The notes under the pieces are model-generated. The model made no database searches. It was not told the DNA's origin and worked only from the letters and a program-made list of their open reading frames with translations. From assembly GCA_963757185.1 (NCBI GenBank), contig CAVWQI010000007.1, positions 5,995-69,994 of the forward strand: 64,000 bases of DNA. Reading direction: 5' to 3'. Positions 38,561 to 47,565 of the stretch are shown here, piece by piece (within the stretch, counting starts at the first letter, position 1; each line of letters begins with the position of its first letter). Made by a program: the position numbers and the translations under genes. This DNA comes from JAQBQB01 sp963757185 (GTDB lineage Bacteria > Gemmatimonadota > Gemmatimonadetes > Gemmatimonadales > Gemmatimonadaceae).

Positions 38561-40027
38561 CTACAGGATGTATTGCCGCTTGAGCCGAATGTCCTGTGAC
38601 GGAATCGGGCTCTGCCCCTGATGAAACACTTTCACCGCGGGTCGCCGCTCGGCGGAAACCATCTTGATCGACTCGCGGAAATCCTGGTTTACGGCGGCCA
38701 GCTCGGTCAGCACCGAATCCTTCAGGCCCGCGGCGTCCGGGAGCTCCGCGTCGGCCGCGAGCTCGAACCAGATCTCGACCCGCTTGTTCGCGTCGGCGTC
38801 CTCGTACGGGTGCAGCGCGAAGTTGGTCACGCGTTGTCCGAGCGCGCCGACCCGCAGGATGACGTGCTGAATGTCCTCCGGTGTGATCTTGCAACCGTAG
38901 AATCCCACGGCGTTGTCCTGGCGTCCCCAGTGAAACAGGAGCGGCAGATCGACCAACGGGGCGGGCAGATCCACGCCGAGACGACCCGCGGCGGCGACGA
39001 CGTCGCGCACCGGCAGCACGACCCCCCGATCGCGGATGTTGTATCGGATTCGCGGCGACACGTTCTCCAGCCGATTGATCGTGACGAGAAGATTCCGGTC
39101 GGCGTCGCTCTCGACGTAGTAGTTGAGCGGGTCGTACTGGAAGATCATCGGCAACGGCTCGCGGCCGTACAACGCTTCGGACAGCGACGGGTTCGACGCG
39201 AGAGCGTCGCGCAGCGCGATCGTGAAATCGGTCTCGACGGCGATGTTGATCTCCAAGTCCGACGCGCCGAAGCTCGAGATTGTCTTGCGAAAGCACCTGT
39301 TCAGCGCGGCGCGCAGCGGCTGCGACATCCCCTCCCCGCCGACCACCGCGCACACGTCGTACGCCGACCAGTCGATGTCGGCGGTGTCGACCAATCCCTT
39401 CAGGAACGGCGGGTAGCCGGTGATCACGTATTTGTACTTGGGGCCGAGCAGTTGGAGCGTGCCGATCACCTTCGCGGCGTCGGGGCCGATCGACTTGAGC
39501 ACGCACAGGTCGACGAGCGACATCGACACGTTCATCCCCGTCGCCCAGGGGCCGAGCGCGAACGCGTTGAGGAGCACGAACGGCTCGTCGCCGAACGCCG
39601 CTCGCGTGGCGAATTGCAGCAGCCGTCTTGCGGCCGCGCGTTCGCTCGGGCCGCGCACCCAATTGCTCGCTTGACCGCTCGAACCGGAAGACTCGTCGAT
39701 CACCGCGCCGTGCAACGGAAGCCGTCCGCCCTGGCAGAGCCGCTCGAGCGGCCACCGCTTGATGTAACCCGCCTTGTCCATCGGCGGCACGTCCTCGAAT
39801 CGTTCGACGTCGAACGCACCATGCTCGCGCAGAAACTCCTGATAGGCCGGCACCGAGCGGCGCGCATTGAAGAACGCGGCCGACGCGCGCGTGCGCGCGA
39901 TCCAGTTGCGCGTGGTCGTGGAGAATATCGGCGCGAACAGCGCGCGATACGCGCCCCACGACGACAGTGCGACGTCGCCAAGACGGCTCAGTGCGCGGCC
40001 GGCGATCGGATCGAACGTCTTATTCAC
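38561..40027 (-). CDS. Phenylacetate-CoA-ligase/CapK-like adenylate-forming enzyme
   Basis: 488 residues from the GTG at 40027, which overlaps the stop of the upstream nitroreductase-like gene. The phosphate-binding loop DESSGSSGQASNWV near residue 125, TGYPPFLKGL, the SSFGASDLEINIA region near 255 and YNIRDRG near 360 match the PaaK/CapK branch of AMP-binding ligases. Likely activates a carboxylic acid as an adenylate; the substrate cannot be read from sequence. The longer open frame upstream is not needed. Confidence 0.7.
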   Translation of the reverse strand: MNKTFDPIAGRALSRLGDVALSSWGAYRALFAPIFSTTTRNWIARTRASAAFFNARRSVPAYQEFLREHGAFDVERFEDVPPMDKAGYIKRWPLERLCQGGRLPLHGAVIDESSGSSGQASNWVRGPSERAAARRLLQFATRAAFGDEPFVLLNAFALGPWATGMNVSMSLVDLCVLKSIGPDAAKVIGTLQLLGPKYKYVITGYPPFLKGLVDTADIDWSAYDVCAVVGGEGMSQPLRAALNRCFRKTISSFGASDLEINIAVETDFTIALRDALASNPSLSEALYGREPLPMIFQYDPLNYYVESDADRNLLVTINRLENVSPRIRYNIRDRGVVLPVRDVVAAAGRLGVDLPAPLVDLPLLFHWGRQDNAVGFYGCKITPEDIQHVILRVGALGQRVTNFALHPYEDADANKRVEIWFELAADAELPDAAGLKDSVLTELAAVNQDFRESIKMVSAERRPAVKVFHQGQSPIPSQDIRLKRQYIL

Positions 40028-41081
40028 GCTCGACGATGCTCCGCAGGCGCGGCGCGCGGGGCGGCACGTCGCTGTAGCCGAAGCGAAAGACGAGCCAGCA
40101 GTCGTCGACATCGAATTGCCGCGCGATGGTGTCGGCGTACTTCGCGTTGGTCAGCATCGACCCCATGGGCTGCATGTAGACGTCGTGCGCGGCCATCTCG
40201 AGCCAGAACGCCATCAGCAGGCGTCCGGCGTGGACGAGATCGGGCCACTCGCTGAATGGACCGCACAGGAGCCCGATCTGCCGTGTGCCGCGCTGGGTGC
40301 GAAGGTAGCGTTCGCGCGCGAATTGGCGGAATCCTGGGAGCATGTACAACCAGGGCGTGGCGAACGCCGAACGCAGCTCCCACGCCGGCTGGTTCATCGG
40401 CTGCTCCCACAGGCCGTCGCCGTCGGGCGGAGTTTCGCCGTACCGGTACCAGCCGCGGATCTCCCTCCGTTCGTCGCCGAGCTGCAGGTTGTCGATCACC
40501 GCGTCGGCGTTGAGCCGGAGCACGCGTCGCACGAGACTTGGGTCGTCGAACGAAAGAAATCGATGGCCGTAAACGCCGGCGACGTGGGCGAGGGCCCCGA
40601 TGCTCGCGCCGAGCACCGGCTTGTCGTGAAAGGGCAAGCGCGACGTGCGGCGAGTCTCGAGCAGCGCCCGGATCCCGTCACGCGGCTCGATTTGCATCGT
40701 CCAGCGCGTCTCCGCCGGACCCAGGGGACCCGGTTCTCCGAGCGTCGCCCGGCCGACGACCACGCGACGGGGGCCCGTGTGCAGGTTGGCGACGTCTATG
40801 AGCGGGACGACGTCGATCGCGACGTCGCGCCCCACGTAGCGCGCGGCGTGCTCCATCGCCGTCGCGAAGATGCCGAACGCGGCGGCCATGTAGAGGTTGC
40901 CGTGATCCTCGCGCGGCAGCAGCCGATCCCGGACGACGACAAGGTCCGCATTCCGCGGTCCGTGCGGGACGATGCGAAACGGCTGAGTGTTGTGCGGCGT
41001 CGGGGCGAGTCGCGCCACATCCCCGATTCGATCCCAGACTCGGTCGTACAACTGACCTCCCCCCTCCACCTGCACCCTCAA
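40020..41081 (-). CDS. Nitroreductase-like flavoprotein
   Basis: About 350 residues. APTPHNTQPFRIV near residue 28 is the FMN-binding opening of nitroreductase-like proteins, followed by an AAAFGIFATAMEHAARYVG helix, RRTSRLPFHDKPV in the middle, and HAGRLLMAFWLEMAAHDVYMQPMGSMLTN near 300. Only a TTG or inner GTG/TTG codons are available as starts; 41081 is the longest choice and lies just before the rpsA terminator. It is translationally coupled to the adenylating ligase downstream, so the two probably act in one pathway. Confidence 0.65.
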   Translation of the reverse strand: MRVQVEGGGQLYDRVWDRIGDVARLAPTPHNTQPFRIVPHGPRNADLVVVRDRLLPREDHGNLYMAAAFGIFATAMEHAARYVGRDVAIDVVPLIDVANLHTGPRRVVVGRATLGEPGPLGPAETRWTMQIEPRDGIRALLETRRTSRLPFHDKPVLGASIGALAHVAGVYGHRFLSFDDPSLVRRVLRLNADAVIDNLQLGDERREIRGWYRYGETPPDGDGLWEQPMNQPAWELRSAFATPWLYMLPGFRQFARERYLRTQRGTRQIGLLCGPFSEWPDLVHAGRLLMAFWLEMAAHDVYMQPMGSMLTNAKYADTIARQFDVDDCWLVFRFGYSDVPPRAPRLRSIVERE

Positions 41082-41082
41082 G

Positions 41083-41118
41083 TCAAAGCGCCTCGACCGA
41101 AAGGCCGAGGCGCTTTGA
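41083..41118 (-). terminator. Terminator downstream of rpsA
   Basis: Perfect 13-bp stem (TCAAAGCGCCTCG at 41083-41095 with 41106-41118) and a loop containing GAAA, about 27 bases after the rpsA stop codon. The AAAG/CTTT ends give the usual A- and T-flanks. It separates rpsA from the nitroreductase-ligase pair. Confidence 0.75.
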
Positions 41119-41144
41119 ATTCAAACGAGGAACAGCGCACGAGT

Positions 41145-42962
41145 CTACTCGTCGACAACCGACGAGAGGTCAACGGGCGGATAACCCATGTCGTGCTCGG
41201 ACTCCATCGGGATGATCTTCGACGGGGTCTCGGGGCGCGGCGGCTGGTCCTCCGGAATGTTCGTCACCGCGAGAACGATGCGGCGATGGATCGGATCGAC
41301 CTCCAACACGCGGAGCTCGAGCTTCATCGTCTCGTAGACGACGTCCGTCGGGCTGTTCACTGTCTTGCCCGTCGTTGTCAGCTGCGAGAGTGGAACGAAG
41401 CCCTCGATGTCGTTGCCGATGTCGACGACGACGCCCTTGTCCATCAGGCGGACGACGGTGCCACCGAGCTCGGTGCCGACCGGATACGTCTCACCGATCT
41501 TGAGCCACGGATCTTCCTCAGCCTGCTTGAGGCCAAGGCTGATGCGCTTATTCTCGGAATCGATGTTCAGGATCACGACGTCGACGGTGTCGCCCTTCTT
41601 CACGACTTCCGACGGATGCTGCACGCGCTTGGTCCAGCTCATGTCGGAGATGTGAATCAGGCCGTCGATGCCCGGCTCGATTTCCACGAAAGCGCCGAAG
41701 CTCGTGAGGTTGCGGACTTTGCCCGAGATCCGCGTCCCAACGGGGTATTTGTACGGGAGCACCATCCACGGATCCTGCTCGGTCTGCTTCATGCCGAGCG
41801 AGATCTTCTCTTCGTTCGGATCGACCTTGAGCACGACCGCTTCGATCGACTCGCCGATCGAAACAAGCTTGGACGGATGCCGGACGTTGCGCGTCCAGCT
41901 CATCTCGCTGATGTGCACGAGACCTTCGATTCCGGGCTCCAGCTCGATAAAGGCGCCGTAGTTCGTGATGCTGACGACCTTCCCCGCGACGCGCGTGCCG
42001 ACCGGATACTTCTCGGCGACGTCCTTCCACGGATAGCTCTGGAGCTGCTTGAGTCCGAGGCTGATGCGCTCGCGCGTCCAGTCGATGTCCAGGACTTTGA
42101 CTTCGAGCTCGGCGCCGATCGCCACCATCTCCGACGGATGCGAAATGCGGCCCCACGACATGTCGGTGATGTGGAGCAGGCCGTCGACGCCACCGAGGTC
42201 GATGAACGCACCGAAGTCGGTGATGTTCTTGACGATGCCTTTGCGCACCTGGTCCTTCTCGAGCTCCTTCATCAGCTTCTCGCGCTTGCCCGCTCTCTCG
42301 TTCTCGAGGATCACACGGCGGGAAACGACAATGTTTCTTCGTCGCTTGTTGAGCTTGATGATCTTGAACTCGAACTTCTGGCCGAGCAGCTCGTCGATGT
42401 TCGGAACGCGGCGGAGCGCGATCTGCGATCCCGGGAGGAACGCGTCGACGCCCATGAGGTCGACGACCACGCCGCCCTTGATCTTCTTGACCAGCGTGCC
42501 TTCCACTGGCTGATCGGTCTCGTAGGCGATGCGGATCTTCTCCCACACCCGCATGAAGTCCGCTTTCTTCTTCGAAAGGACGACCGAGCCTTCCTGGTCC
42601 TCGAGGTGCTCGAGGAGCACTTCGACTTCGTCGCCTGGCTTGAGGTCCGGGTGGTCCTTGAATTCTTCGAGCGGAACGCTGCCTTCGGATTTGAAGCCGA
42701 TGTCGAGGACGACCATGTTGTCGCGAATCTCGAGCACTTTGCTCTTCACGATCTCGCCCTCGTCGATCGACGCGAGCGTACCGTTGTAGAGCTCCATCAT
42801 TTTCTCGTATTCGGACGACGAGTATTCGTCTTCGTCGTACAGCTCGGGACGGCGGTTGACGAGCGGGCGCAGTTGCGCGCGCTGCGCGTCCCGTTTTTCA
42901 CGGTCGGTCACAGAGGAGCCGGCACGGCCGGCGCTAGGGTTACGGGTTTCGATCTCGGGCAT
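41145..42962 (-). CDS. rpsA: 30S ribosomal protein S1
   Basis: 605 residues with six S1 (OB-fold) repeats, several sharing GTRV.GKV..ITNYGAFIELEPGIEGLVH-type segments; the first two are divergent, as usual, and the last four bind mRNA. DMSWGRISHPSEMV, EMSWTRNVRHPSKLV and DMSWTKRVQHPSEVV mark successive repeats. It has its own promoter (43092-43120) and terminator, and follows cmk, the classical cmk-rpsA order. Confidence 0.96.
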   Translation of the reverse strand: MPEIETRNPSAGRAGSSVTDREKRDAQRAQLRPLVNRRPELYDEDEYSSSEYEKMMELYNGTLASIDEGEIVKSKVLEIRDNMVVLDIGFKSEGSVPLEEFKDHPDLKPGDEVEVLLEHLEDQEGSVVLSKKKADFMRVWEKIRIAYETDQPVEGTLVKKIKGGVVVDLMGVDAFLPGSQIALRRVPNIDELLGQKFEFKIIKLNKRRRNIVVSRRVILENERAGKREKLMKELEKDQVRKGIVKNITDFGAFIDLGGVDGLLHITDMSWGRISHPSEMVAIGAELEVKVLDIDWTRERISLGLKQLQSYPWKDVAEKYPVGTRVAGKVVSITNYGAFIELEPGIEGLVHISEMSWTRNVRHPSKLVSIGESIEAVVLKVDPNEEKISLGMKQTEQDPWMVLPYKYPVGTRISGKVRNLTSFGAFVEIEPGIDGLIHISDMSWTKRVQHPSEVVKKGDTVDVVILNIDSENKRISLGLKQAEEDPWLKIGETYPVGTELGGTVVRLMDKGVVVDIGNDIEGFVPLSQLTTTGKTVNSPTDVVYETMKLELRVLEVDPIHRRIVLAVTNIPEDQPPRPETPSKIIPMESEHDMGYPPVDLSSVVDE

Positions 42963-43091
42963 ACGGAAAGCGTGGTCTCCTGAGACGTCCGCGGATTGTT
43001 CGCTCGCCGCGACGAGGTTGGGGTGGACGAATGTATCGATGACACGGACGGGTCATCGCGCGACCGCCGAGGCGGAAGCCGCGAACCAGAA

Positions 43092-43120
43092 ATGATACTC
43101 TCCCAACCGTCTCACGTCAA
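43092..43120 (-). promoter_or_regulatory. Promoter for rpsA
   Basis: On the minus strand TTGACG and TATCAT are separated by exactly 17 bases. The -10 box matches five of six consensus positions. It lies just beyond the cmk stop codon, giving rpsA a leader of roughly 120 bases, enough for S1 autoregulation. Confidence 0.7.
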
Positions 43121-43147
43121 CGCCAGAAGCTGGCCTCGATCAGCGAC

Positions 43148-43867
43148 TTAGCTCACACTTCCGAGAGAGGTTGGAGGCGTCGGCCGGGCTCGGCGCTGGA
43201 CGGCAGCGTGGGCCAGCGCGACGATCCGATCGACCTGATCTTCCTGCGTCAAATAGGTCGTATCGATGAGCACGGCGTCCGCGGCCCGGACCGACTGCGT
43301 CGCATCGAGCGCGTCGCGCTGCGCGATCCGGTGGGTCTCGGCGGCGATCTCCTCATCGCTTGGGCCGTGGCCGAGCCGCTGCACGAGTCGCCGGCGCGCG
43401 CGCTCCCACGGGTCGGCGACCAGAAAGATCTTCAGGTCGGCGTTCGGGAAGACCACGGTCCCCATGTCCCTGCCGTCGACCACGACGTTGTGACCCGTCG
43501 CCGTCCGACGGACGAGCTCGTTCACCCACTCTCGCACCCGCTGCATTTGAGCCACCCGCGACACGTTCTGCGTCACGTGGGCATCTCGCAGCCGATCGTC
43601 GGCCGGCGTTCCCGCGATGACAACGGCGAAGGTCTCACCCAACGGCGCGAACTCGACGGCGCGGGCGGCGAGCAGGACGTCGTCCTCGGTCCAGTTTGCC
43701 GGCTCGCCCGGACCGGCGAGCCGCGCCGCGGTCGCCGCCCGATACAGAGCGCCGGAATCGACGTGGCGATAGCCGAGCCGGCGCGCGACCCACTGCGCCG
43801 TCGACGACTTGCCGGACGCGGCCGGACCGTCGATGGCAATGACGAACGGAACCGGTCCGTCGGTCAT
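43148..43867 (-). CDS. cmk: Cytidylate kinase
   Basis: 239 residues from the ATG at 43867, which overlaps the aroA stop (ATGA). P-loop IDGPAASGKSSTAQWVARRLG near residue 11, then VDSGALYRAATAARL and VVDGRDMGTVVFPNADLKIFL, the CMP-kinase signatures. Phosphorylates CMP/dCMP. The upstream open frame within aroA is not part of it. It lies at the end of the lysine/aromatic operon, just before rpsA. Confidence 0.95.
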   Translation of the reverse strand: MTDGPVPFVIAIDGPAASGKSSTAQWVARRLGYRHVDSGALYRAATAARLAGPGEPANWTEDDVLLAARAVEFAPLGETFAVVIAGTPADDRLRDAHVTQNVSRVAQMQRVREWVNELVRRTATGHNVVVDGRDMGTVVFPNADLKIFLVADPWERARRRLVQRLGHGPSDEEIAAETHRIAQRDALDATQSVRAADAVLIDTTYLTQEDQVDRIVALAHAAVQRRARPTPPTSLGSVS

Positions 43868-45120
43868 CGCGTGACGCTCGCGAGGTCGTTCCAGAAGTTC
43901 GGATAGGACACGATGACGCAATCGCGGTCGTCGATCTCGATCGAGTTTCCCGCCGCGGCACCAAGGATACCGAAGGCCATCGCAAGCCGGTGGTCGCCGT
44001 GCGTCGTGATTCTCCCGCGCAAGGCCGGCGACGGGCCGCGAATCTTCATCCCGTCCGGAAGTTCTTCGGCGTCGGCGCCGATCGCGCGCAAATTCGCGAC
44101 GACCGCGGCGATCCGGTCGCTCTCCTTCACGCGCAGCTCGTTCGCGCCGGTGATCGTCGTCTCGCCCGCCGCGCGCGTCGCGAGACACGCGAGCAACGGT
44201 AATTCGTCCACCATCGCAGGGACGTTCGGCCGGGTGATCGTCGCTGGGCGAAGCACGCCGGGCGCCACGATGACGTCGGCGACAGGCTCGCCACCCTCGA
44301 GGCGCGCATCCACCTGCGTCACGACCGCGCCCATGAGCTCGAGCTGCTCGAGGAATCCGATGCGCGTTTCGTTGACGCACACGTTCTCGAGACGGAGCGA
44401 GCCACCGTCCGAGATCGCCGCCAACCCGGCGAAGAACGCCGCCGAGGAGGGATCGCCCGGCACCACGACGTCGAGCGGTTCAACGTAGGCGAGCTCGTCG
44501 ATCCGCACGCCTGTGTCGTGAATGACGACCGGCGCGCCGCGGGCGATGAGCATTCGCTCGGTGTGGTCGCGCGTCGCCTGGGGCTCGATCACCTCGGCGC
44601 CAACTCCGGCGGCGAGAGCGGCGAGGAGGATCGCGCTCTTGACCTGCGCGCTGGCGACCTCGCTCTGCCAGATCACGTCGTGCAGGTCGCTGCCCCAGAT
44701 CGTCATCGGCAAGCCGCCGCTGTCCGGCAGACGGATACGCGCTCCCATCGCCTCGAGCGGCCGGGCGACGCGTCCCATCGGACGCCGGCTGAGGCTTGCG
44801 TCGCCCATGAACGTGGCCTCGATCGGTCGCCCCGCCACGACGCCGGCCATGAGGCGCGTCGTCGTTCCGCTGTTACCGCAGTCGAGCGGCGACGACGGTG
44901 TTGAAAGCGAACCAACCCCCCGCCCTGTGATCACGAAATCCGGCGACAGCTCTGGGATCTTCGCGCCGAGCGCGCGCAGCACGCCGGCCGTCGAGTGGAC
45001 GTCGGCCGACTCGAGGATTCCCGTCACGCGCGATTCGCCCTTCGCCAACGCGCTCAAGATGAGCGCGCGGTGCGAGATCGACTTGTCCCCCGGAACGCGC
45101 AGCATGCCTGAGACGTTCAT
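43864..45120 (-). CDS. aroA: 3-phosphoshikimate 1-carboxyvinyltransferase (EPSP synthase)
   Basis: Sixth step of the shikimate pathway. The 418-residue protein from the ATG at 45120 starts MNVSGMLRVPGDKSISHRALI with the conserved Lys and Arg of the shikimate-phosphate site, then LDCGNSGTTTRLMAGVV near 78, PGDPSSAAFFAGLA near 215, and ELRVKESDRIAAV near 325. ATG overlaps the dapD stop by four bases, which decides this start over a GTG at 45129. Confidence 0.96.
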   Translation of the reverse strand: MNVSGMLRVPGDKSISHRALILSALAKGESRVTGILESADVHSTAGVLRALGAKIPELSPDFVITGRGVGSLSTPSSPLDCGNSGTTTRLMAGVVAGRPIEATFMGDASLSRRPMGRVARPLEAMGARIRLPDSGGLPMTIWGSDLHDVIWQSEVASAQVKSAILLAALAAGVGAEVIEPQATRDHTERMLIARGAPVVIHDTGVRIDELAYVEPLDVVVPGDPSSAAFFAGLAAISDGGSLRLENVCVNETRIGFLEQLELMGAVVTQVDARLEGGEPVADVIVAPGVLRPATITRPNVPAMVDELPLLACLATRAAGETTITGANELRVKESDRIAAVVANLRAIGADAEELPDGMKIRGPSPALRGRITTHGDHRLAMAFGILGAAAGNSIEIDDRDCVIVSYPNFWNDLASVTR

Positions 45121-45959
45121 CGCAGCCACGCCTCGAGTGTTGTCGCGAGATCAGTCTTCTCGTCTCGGTACTTCACGATGACCGGTGCCTGGAGCGACAG
45201 CCGATGCTCGGCGCCCCACCCGCCCGTCACGGCTCGAGCGCCGGGAACGACGACGGCAGCTTCGGGGATCTCCAGCGGCTTGTCGGCGCTGCCGCGATAT
45301 ACGGTCTCCCTGGCGAGGTCGAAGACAGGAGTACCTCGAGTGAGCACGACGCCCGCGGCGAGCACCGCGCGCGATCGCACGATGGTCCCCTCGTAGACGC
45401 CGCAATTTCCGCCGACGAGCACGTCGTCTTCGATCACGACCGGCGCGGCGTTCACCGGCTCGAGCACGCCGCCGATCTGCGCCGCGGCGCTTACGTGGAC
45501 GCGCTTGCCGATTTGGGCGCACGACCCGATCAACGCGTGCGAATCCACCATCGTGCCGGTGTCGACGTACGCGCCGACGTTCACGTACATCGGCGGCATG
45601 CACACGACCCCTGGCGCGACGTACGCGCCACGGCGGATCGACGAACCGCCCGGCACGACGCGCACGTTCTGCTCCACGTCGAAACGGCGAATCGGATATG
45701 TGTCCTTGTCGACGAACGACAGTTCGCCGTCGTATGCCTTGAGCCGCCCGTATCGAAACCCGAGCAGGATCCCTCGTTTGACCCACGCGTTTGCCCGCCA
45801 CGCGTTATCCTCGCCCTTGGTGGCCGAGCGCACAGTGCCGGCTTCCAGCGCCGCGAGAAGCGACTCGATCGCGTCGCCCGCACTCGTCGGCAGCGCGGTG
45901 CCCTCGGCCGTCGCGGCGAGTGTCTCGATGTCGTCCTGCAGCGCCTGGAGGTCCTTCAC
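45117..45959 (-). CDS. dapD: 2,3,4,5-tetrahydropyridine-2,6-dicarboxylate N-succinyltransferase
   Basis: Succinylase branch of diaminopimelate synthesis. 280 residues: an N-terminal helical domain, then VRVVPGGSSIRRGAYVAPGVVCMPPMYVN-type left-handed beta-helix hexapeptides with GAYVDTGTMVDSHALIGSCAQIG and EDDVLVGGNCGVYEG, typical of the trimeric acyltransferase. GTG start overlaps the dapA stop. Its presence implies a desuccinylase, met by the M20 peptidase gene at 50.0-51.0 kb. Confidence 0.95.
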   Translation of the reverse strand: MKDLQALQDDIETLAATAEGTALPTSAGDAIESLLAALEAGTVRSATKGEDNAWRANAWVKRGILLGFRYGRLKAYDGELSFVDKDTYPIRRFDVEQNVRVVPGGSSIRRGAYVAPGVVCMPPMYVNVGAYVDTGTMVDSHALIGSCAQIGKRVHVSAAAQIGGVLEPVNAAPVVIEDDVLVGGNCGVYEGTIVRSRAVLAAGVVLTRGTPVFDLARETVYRGSADKPLEIPEAAVVVPGARAVTGGWGAEHRLSLQAPVIVKYRDEKTDLATTLEAWLR

Positions 45960-46858
45960 GATGCCAGCTCGGCTCCGGCGGCCGACAACGCCGCGCGTAC
46001 CGTTTCACCGTGTGCTTCGGAAAGCGGCACGAGCGGCGACCGCAGCACGTTCTTGAGCTTCCCCATGCACGCGAGCGCCGCCTTCACCGGAATCGGATTC
46101 GATTCGACGAATGCCGCTCGCATCCACGGAAGAAGGGTCATGTGAATCTTGCGAGCGCCGGCGTAGTCGCCGGCCATCATCCGGTTGCACAGCTCCGACA
46201 TGAGCTTCGGCGTCGCGTTCGACACCACGGACACGATGCCGTCGCCGCCGAGCGCCATGACGGGAAGCGTGAGCTCGTCGTCGCCGGAGAGGACGGAGAA
46301 CTCCGAGCCGCGCCCGCGAATGACGTCGGCTATCTGCGACAGCTGCCCCGACGCCTCTTTCGTGGCGACGACGCCGGGAATCCGCGCCAGCTCGAGGGTC
46401 GTTTTCGCCTCGATGTTGCTCGCCGTGCGGCCCGGAACGTTGTAGACGACGATCGGCATGTCGACCGCCGCGGCGATCGCCGCATAGTGCGCGACGATGC
46501 CCCGCTGAGGCGGCTTGTTGTACCACGGCGACGTGTGCAGCAGGTGCGTCGCGCCGCGGTCCGCGACTCGTTTGGACAGCTCGATCGCTTTCTGCGTGTC
46601 GTTGCTCGCCGCGCCGGCGACGATCGGCACCCGGCCGTTCGCCTGTCGCGCGACGATCTCGACCACACGGCAGTGCTCGTCGATCGTCATGGTCGCCGCT
46701 TCGCCCGTGCTTCCGCACGGCACGAGAAAGTGAATGCCCTCGGCGATCTGCCAATCCACGAGCGCGCGCAGCGCGTCCTCGTCGACTGTCGCGTCGTCGT
46801 TGAACGGAGTCACCAGCGCGGTGCCGCAACCCGTCAGTCGTGCTCTGTCCGCTGTCAT
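45956..46858 (-). CDS. dapA: 4-hydroxy-tetrahydrodipicolinate synthase
   Basis: Condenses pyruvate with aspartate semialdehyde. 300 residues from the ATG at 46858 (overlaps the dapB stop). GTALVTPFNDDATVDEDAL opens the TIM barrel; GSTGEAATMTIDEH carries the pyruvate-binding threonines; YNVPGRTASN holds the proton-relay tyrosine and VVATKEASGQ the Schiff-base lysine. The longer open frame upstream lies within dapB and is spurious. Confidence 0.96.
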   Translation of the reverse strand: MTADRARLTGCGTALVTPFNDDATVDEDALRALVDWQIAEGIHFLVPCGSTGEAATMTIDEHCRVVEIVARQANGRVPIVAGAASNDTQKAIELSKRVADRGATHLLHTSPWYNKPPQRGIVAHYAAIAAAVDMPIVVYNVPGRTASNIEAKTTLELARIPGVVATKEASGQLSQIADVIRGRGSEFSVLSGDDELTLPVMALGGDGIVSVVSNATPKLMSELCNRMMAGDYAGARKIHMTLLPWMRAAFVESNPIPVKAALACMGKLKNVLRSPLVPLSEAHGETVRAALSAAGAELAS

Positions 46859-47565
46859 TGAGAGTCCTCCGTCGCCGCTTTCGCGCTCGCGAGCACGTCG
46901 CGCATGGTGAACACGCCCTGCTTCCCGATGAGCCAGCCGGCGGCAAGGAGCGCGCCTTCGGCGAACACGCGGCGGTCGCGGGCTGTGTGCGTCAACCGAA
47001 TCTGCTCGAACGGCGCGTCGAAAATGAACTCGTGTATGCCGGGCACGGACCCCGTCCGCACGCTCGTAATCGGGATCGCCTGCCCCCAAGCTCGTCCGGC
47101 GGCGGCCGCGAGCGTCTGCGCGGTTCCCGAAGGCGCGTCCTTCTTCGCGGCGTGATGCGTCTCGATCTCGTGTACGTCGAACCCGGTTGCCGCGCGGAGC
47201 GCGCGAGCAGCTTCGGCGACGATCTGCTCGAAGGCGTTCACGCCGAGCGAAAAATTCGCGGCGGTGAGAAGAGCACCGTGCCGCTCCTCCACTAGTCGGC
47301 GCACTTCTTCGAATCCGTCGTACCATCCGGTCGTGCCGACCACGACCGGGCAGCCGAATTCGACGAGCGTCCGAATGTTCGCGGGCGCCGCGGCCGGCAC
47401 GGAGAACTCGACGGCGACGTCCGCCCCGCCAAGAACGGCGCGACTCGGCGTCTTCATGTCGCCGTCACCGAGCGTCGCGACCACGGACCAACCACGGTCC
47501 GGCGCGAGCTCGGCGATGGCGCGCCCCATTTTTCCCATGCCGACGACAGCAAGCTTGCGCGTCAC
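46855..47565 (-). CDS. dapB: 4-hydroxy-tetrahydrodipicolinate reductase
   Basis: NAD(P)H-dependent reductase following DapA. 236 residues: nucleotide-binding VVGMGKMGRAIAELA near residue 6, GTTGWY near 78, NFSLGVNAFEQIV near 103, and the active-site ETHHAAKKDAPSGTA near 135. Shorter than enteric DapB, like many bacterial homologues. A GTG start overlaps the lysC stop by four bases. Confidence 0.94.
   Translation of the reverse strand: MTRKLAVVGMGKMGRAIAELAPDRGWSVVATLGDGDMKTPSRAVLGGADVAVEFSVPAAAPANIRTLVEFGCPVVVGTTGWYDGFEEVRRLVEERHGALLTAANFSLGVNAFEQIVAEAARALRAATGFDVHEIETHHAAKKDAPSGTAQTLAAAAGRAWGQAIPITSVRTGSVPGIHEFIFDAPFEQIRLTHTARDRRVFAEGALLAAGWLIGKQGVFTMRDVLASAKAATEDSQ

Noticed and set aside
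39867..42983. A 1038-codon open frame on the plus strand
   Set aside because: Antisense to the ligase start, the nitroreductase-like gene and rpsA, and it crosses the rpsA terminator; composition (His, Arg, Asp, Leu, Val) is that of a shadow of S1 repeats.
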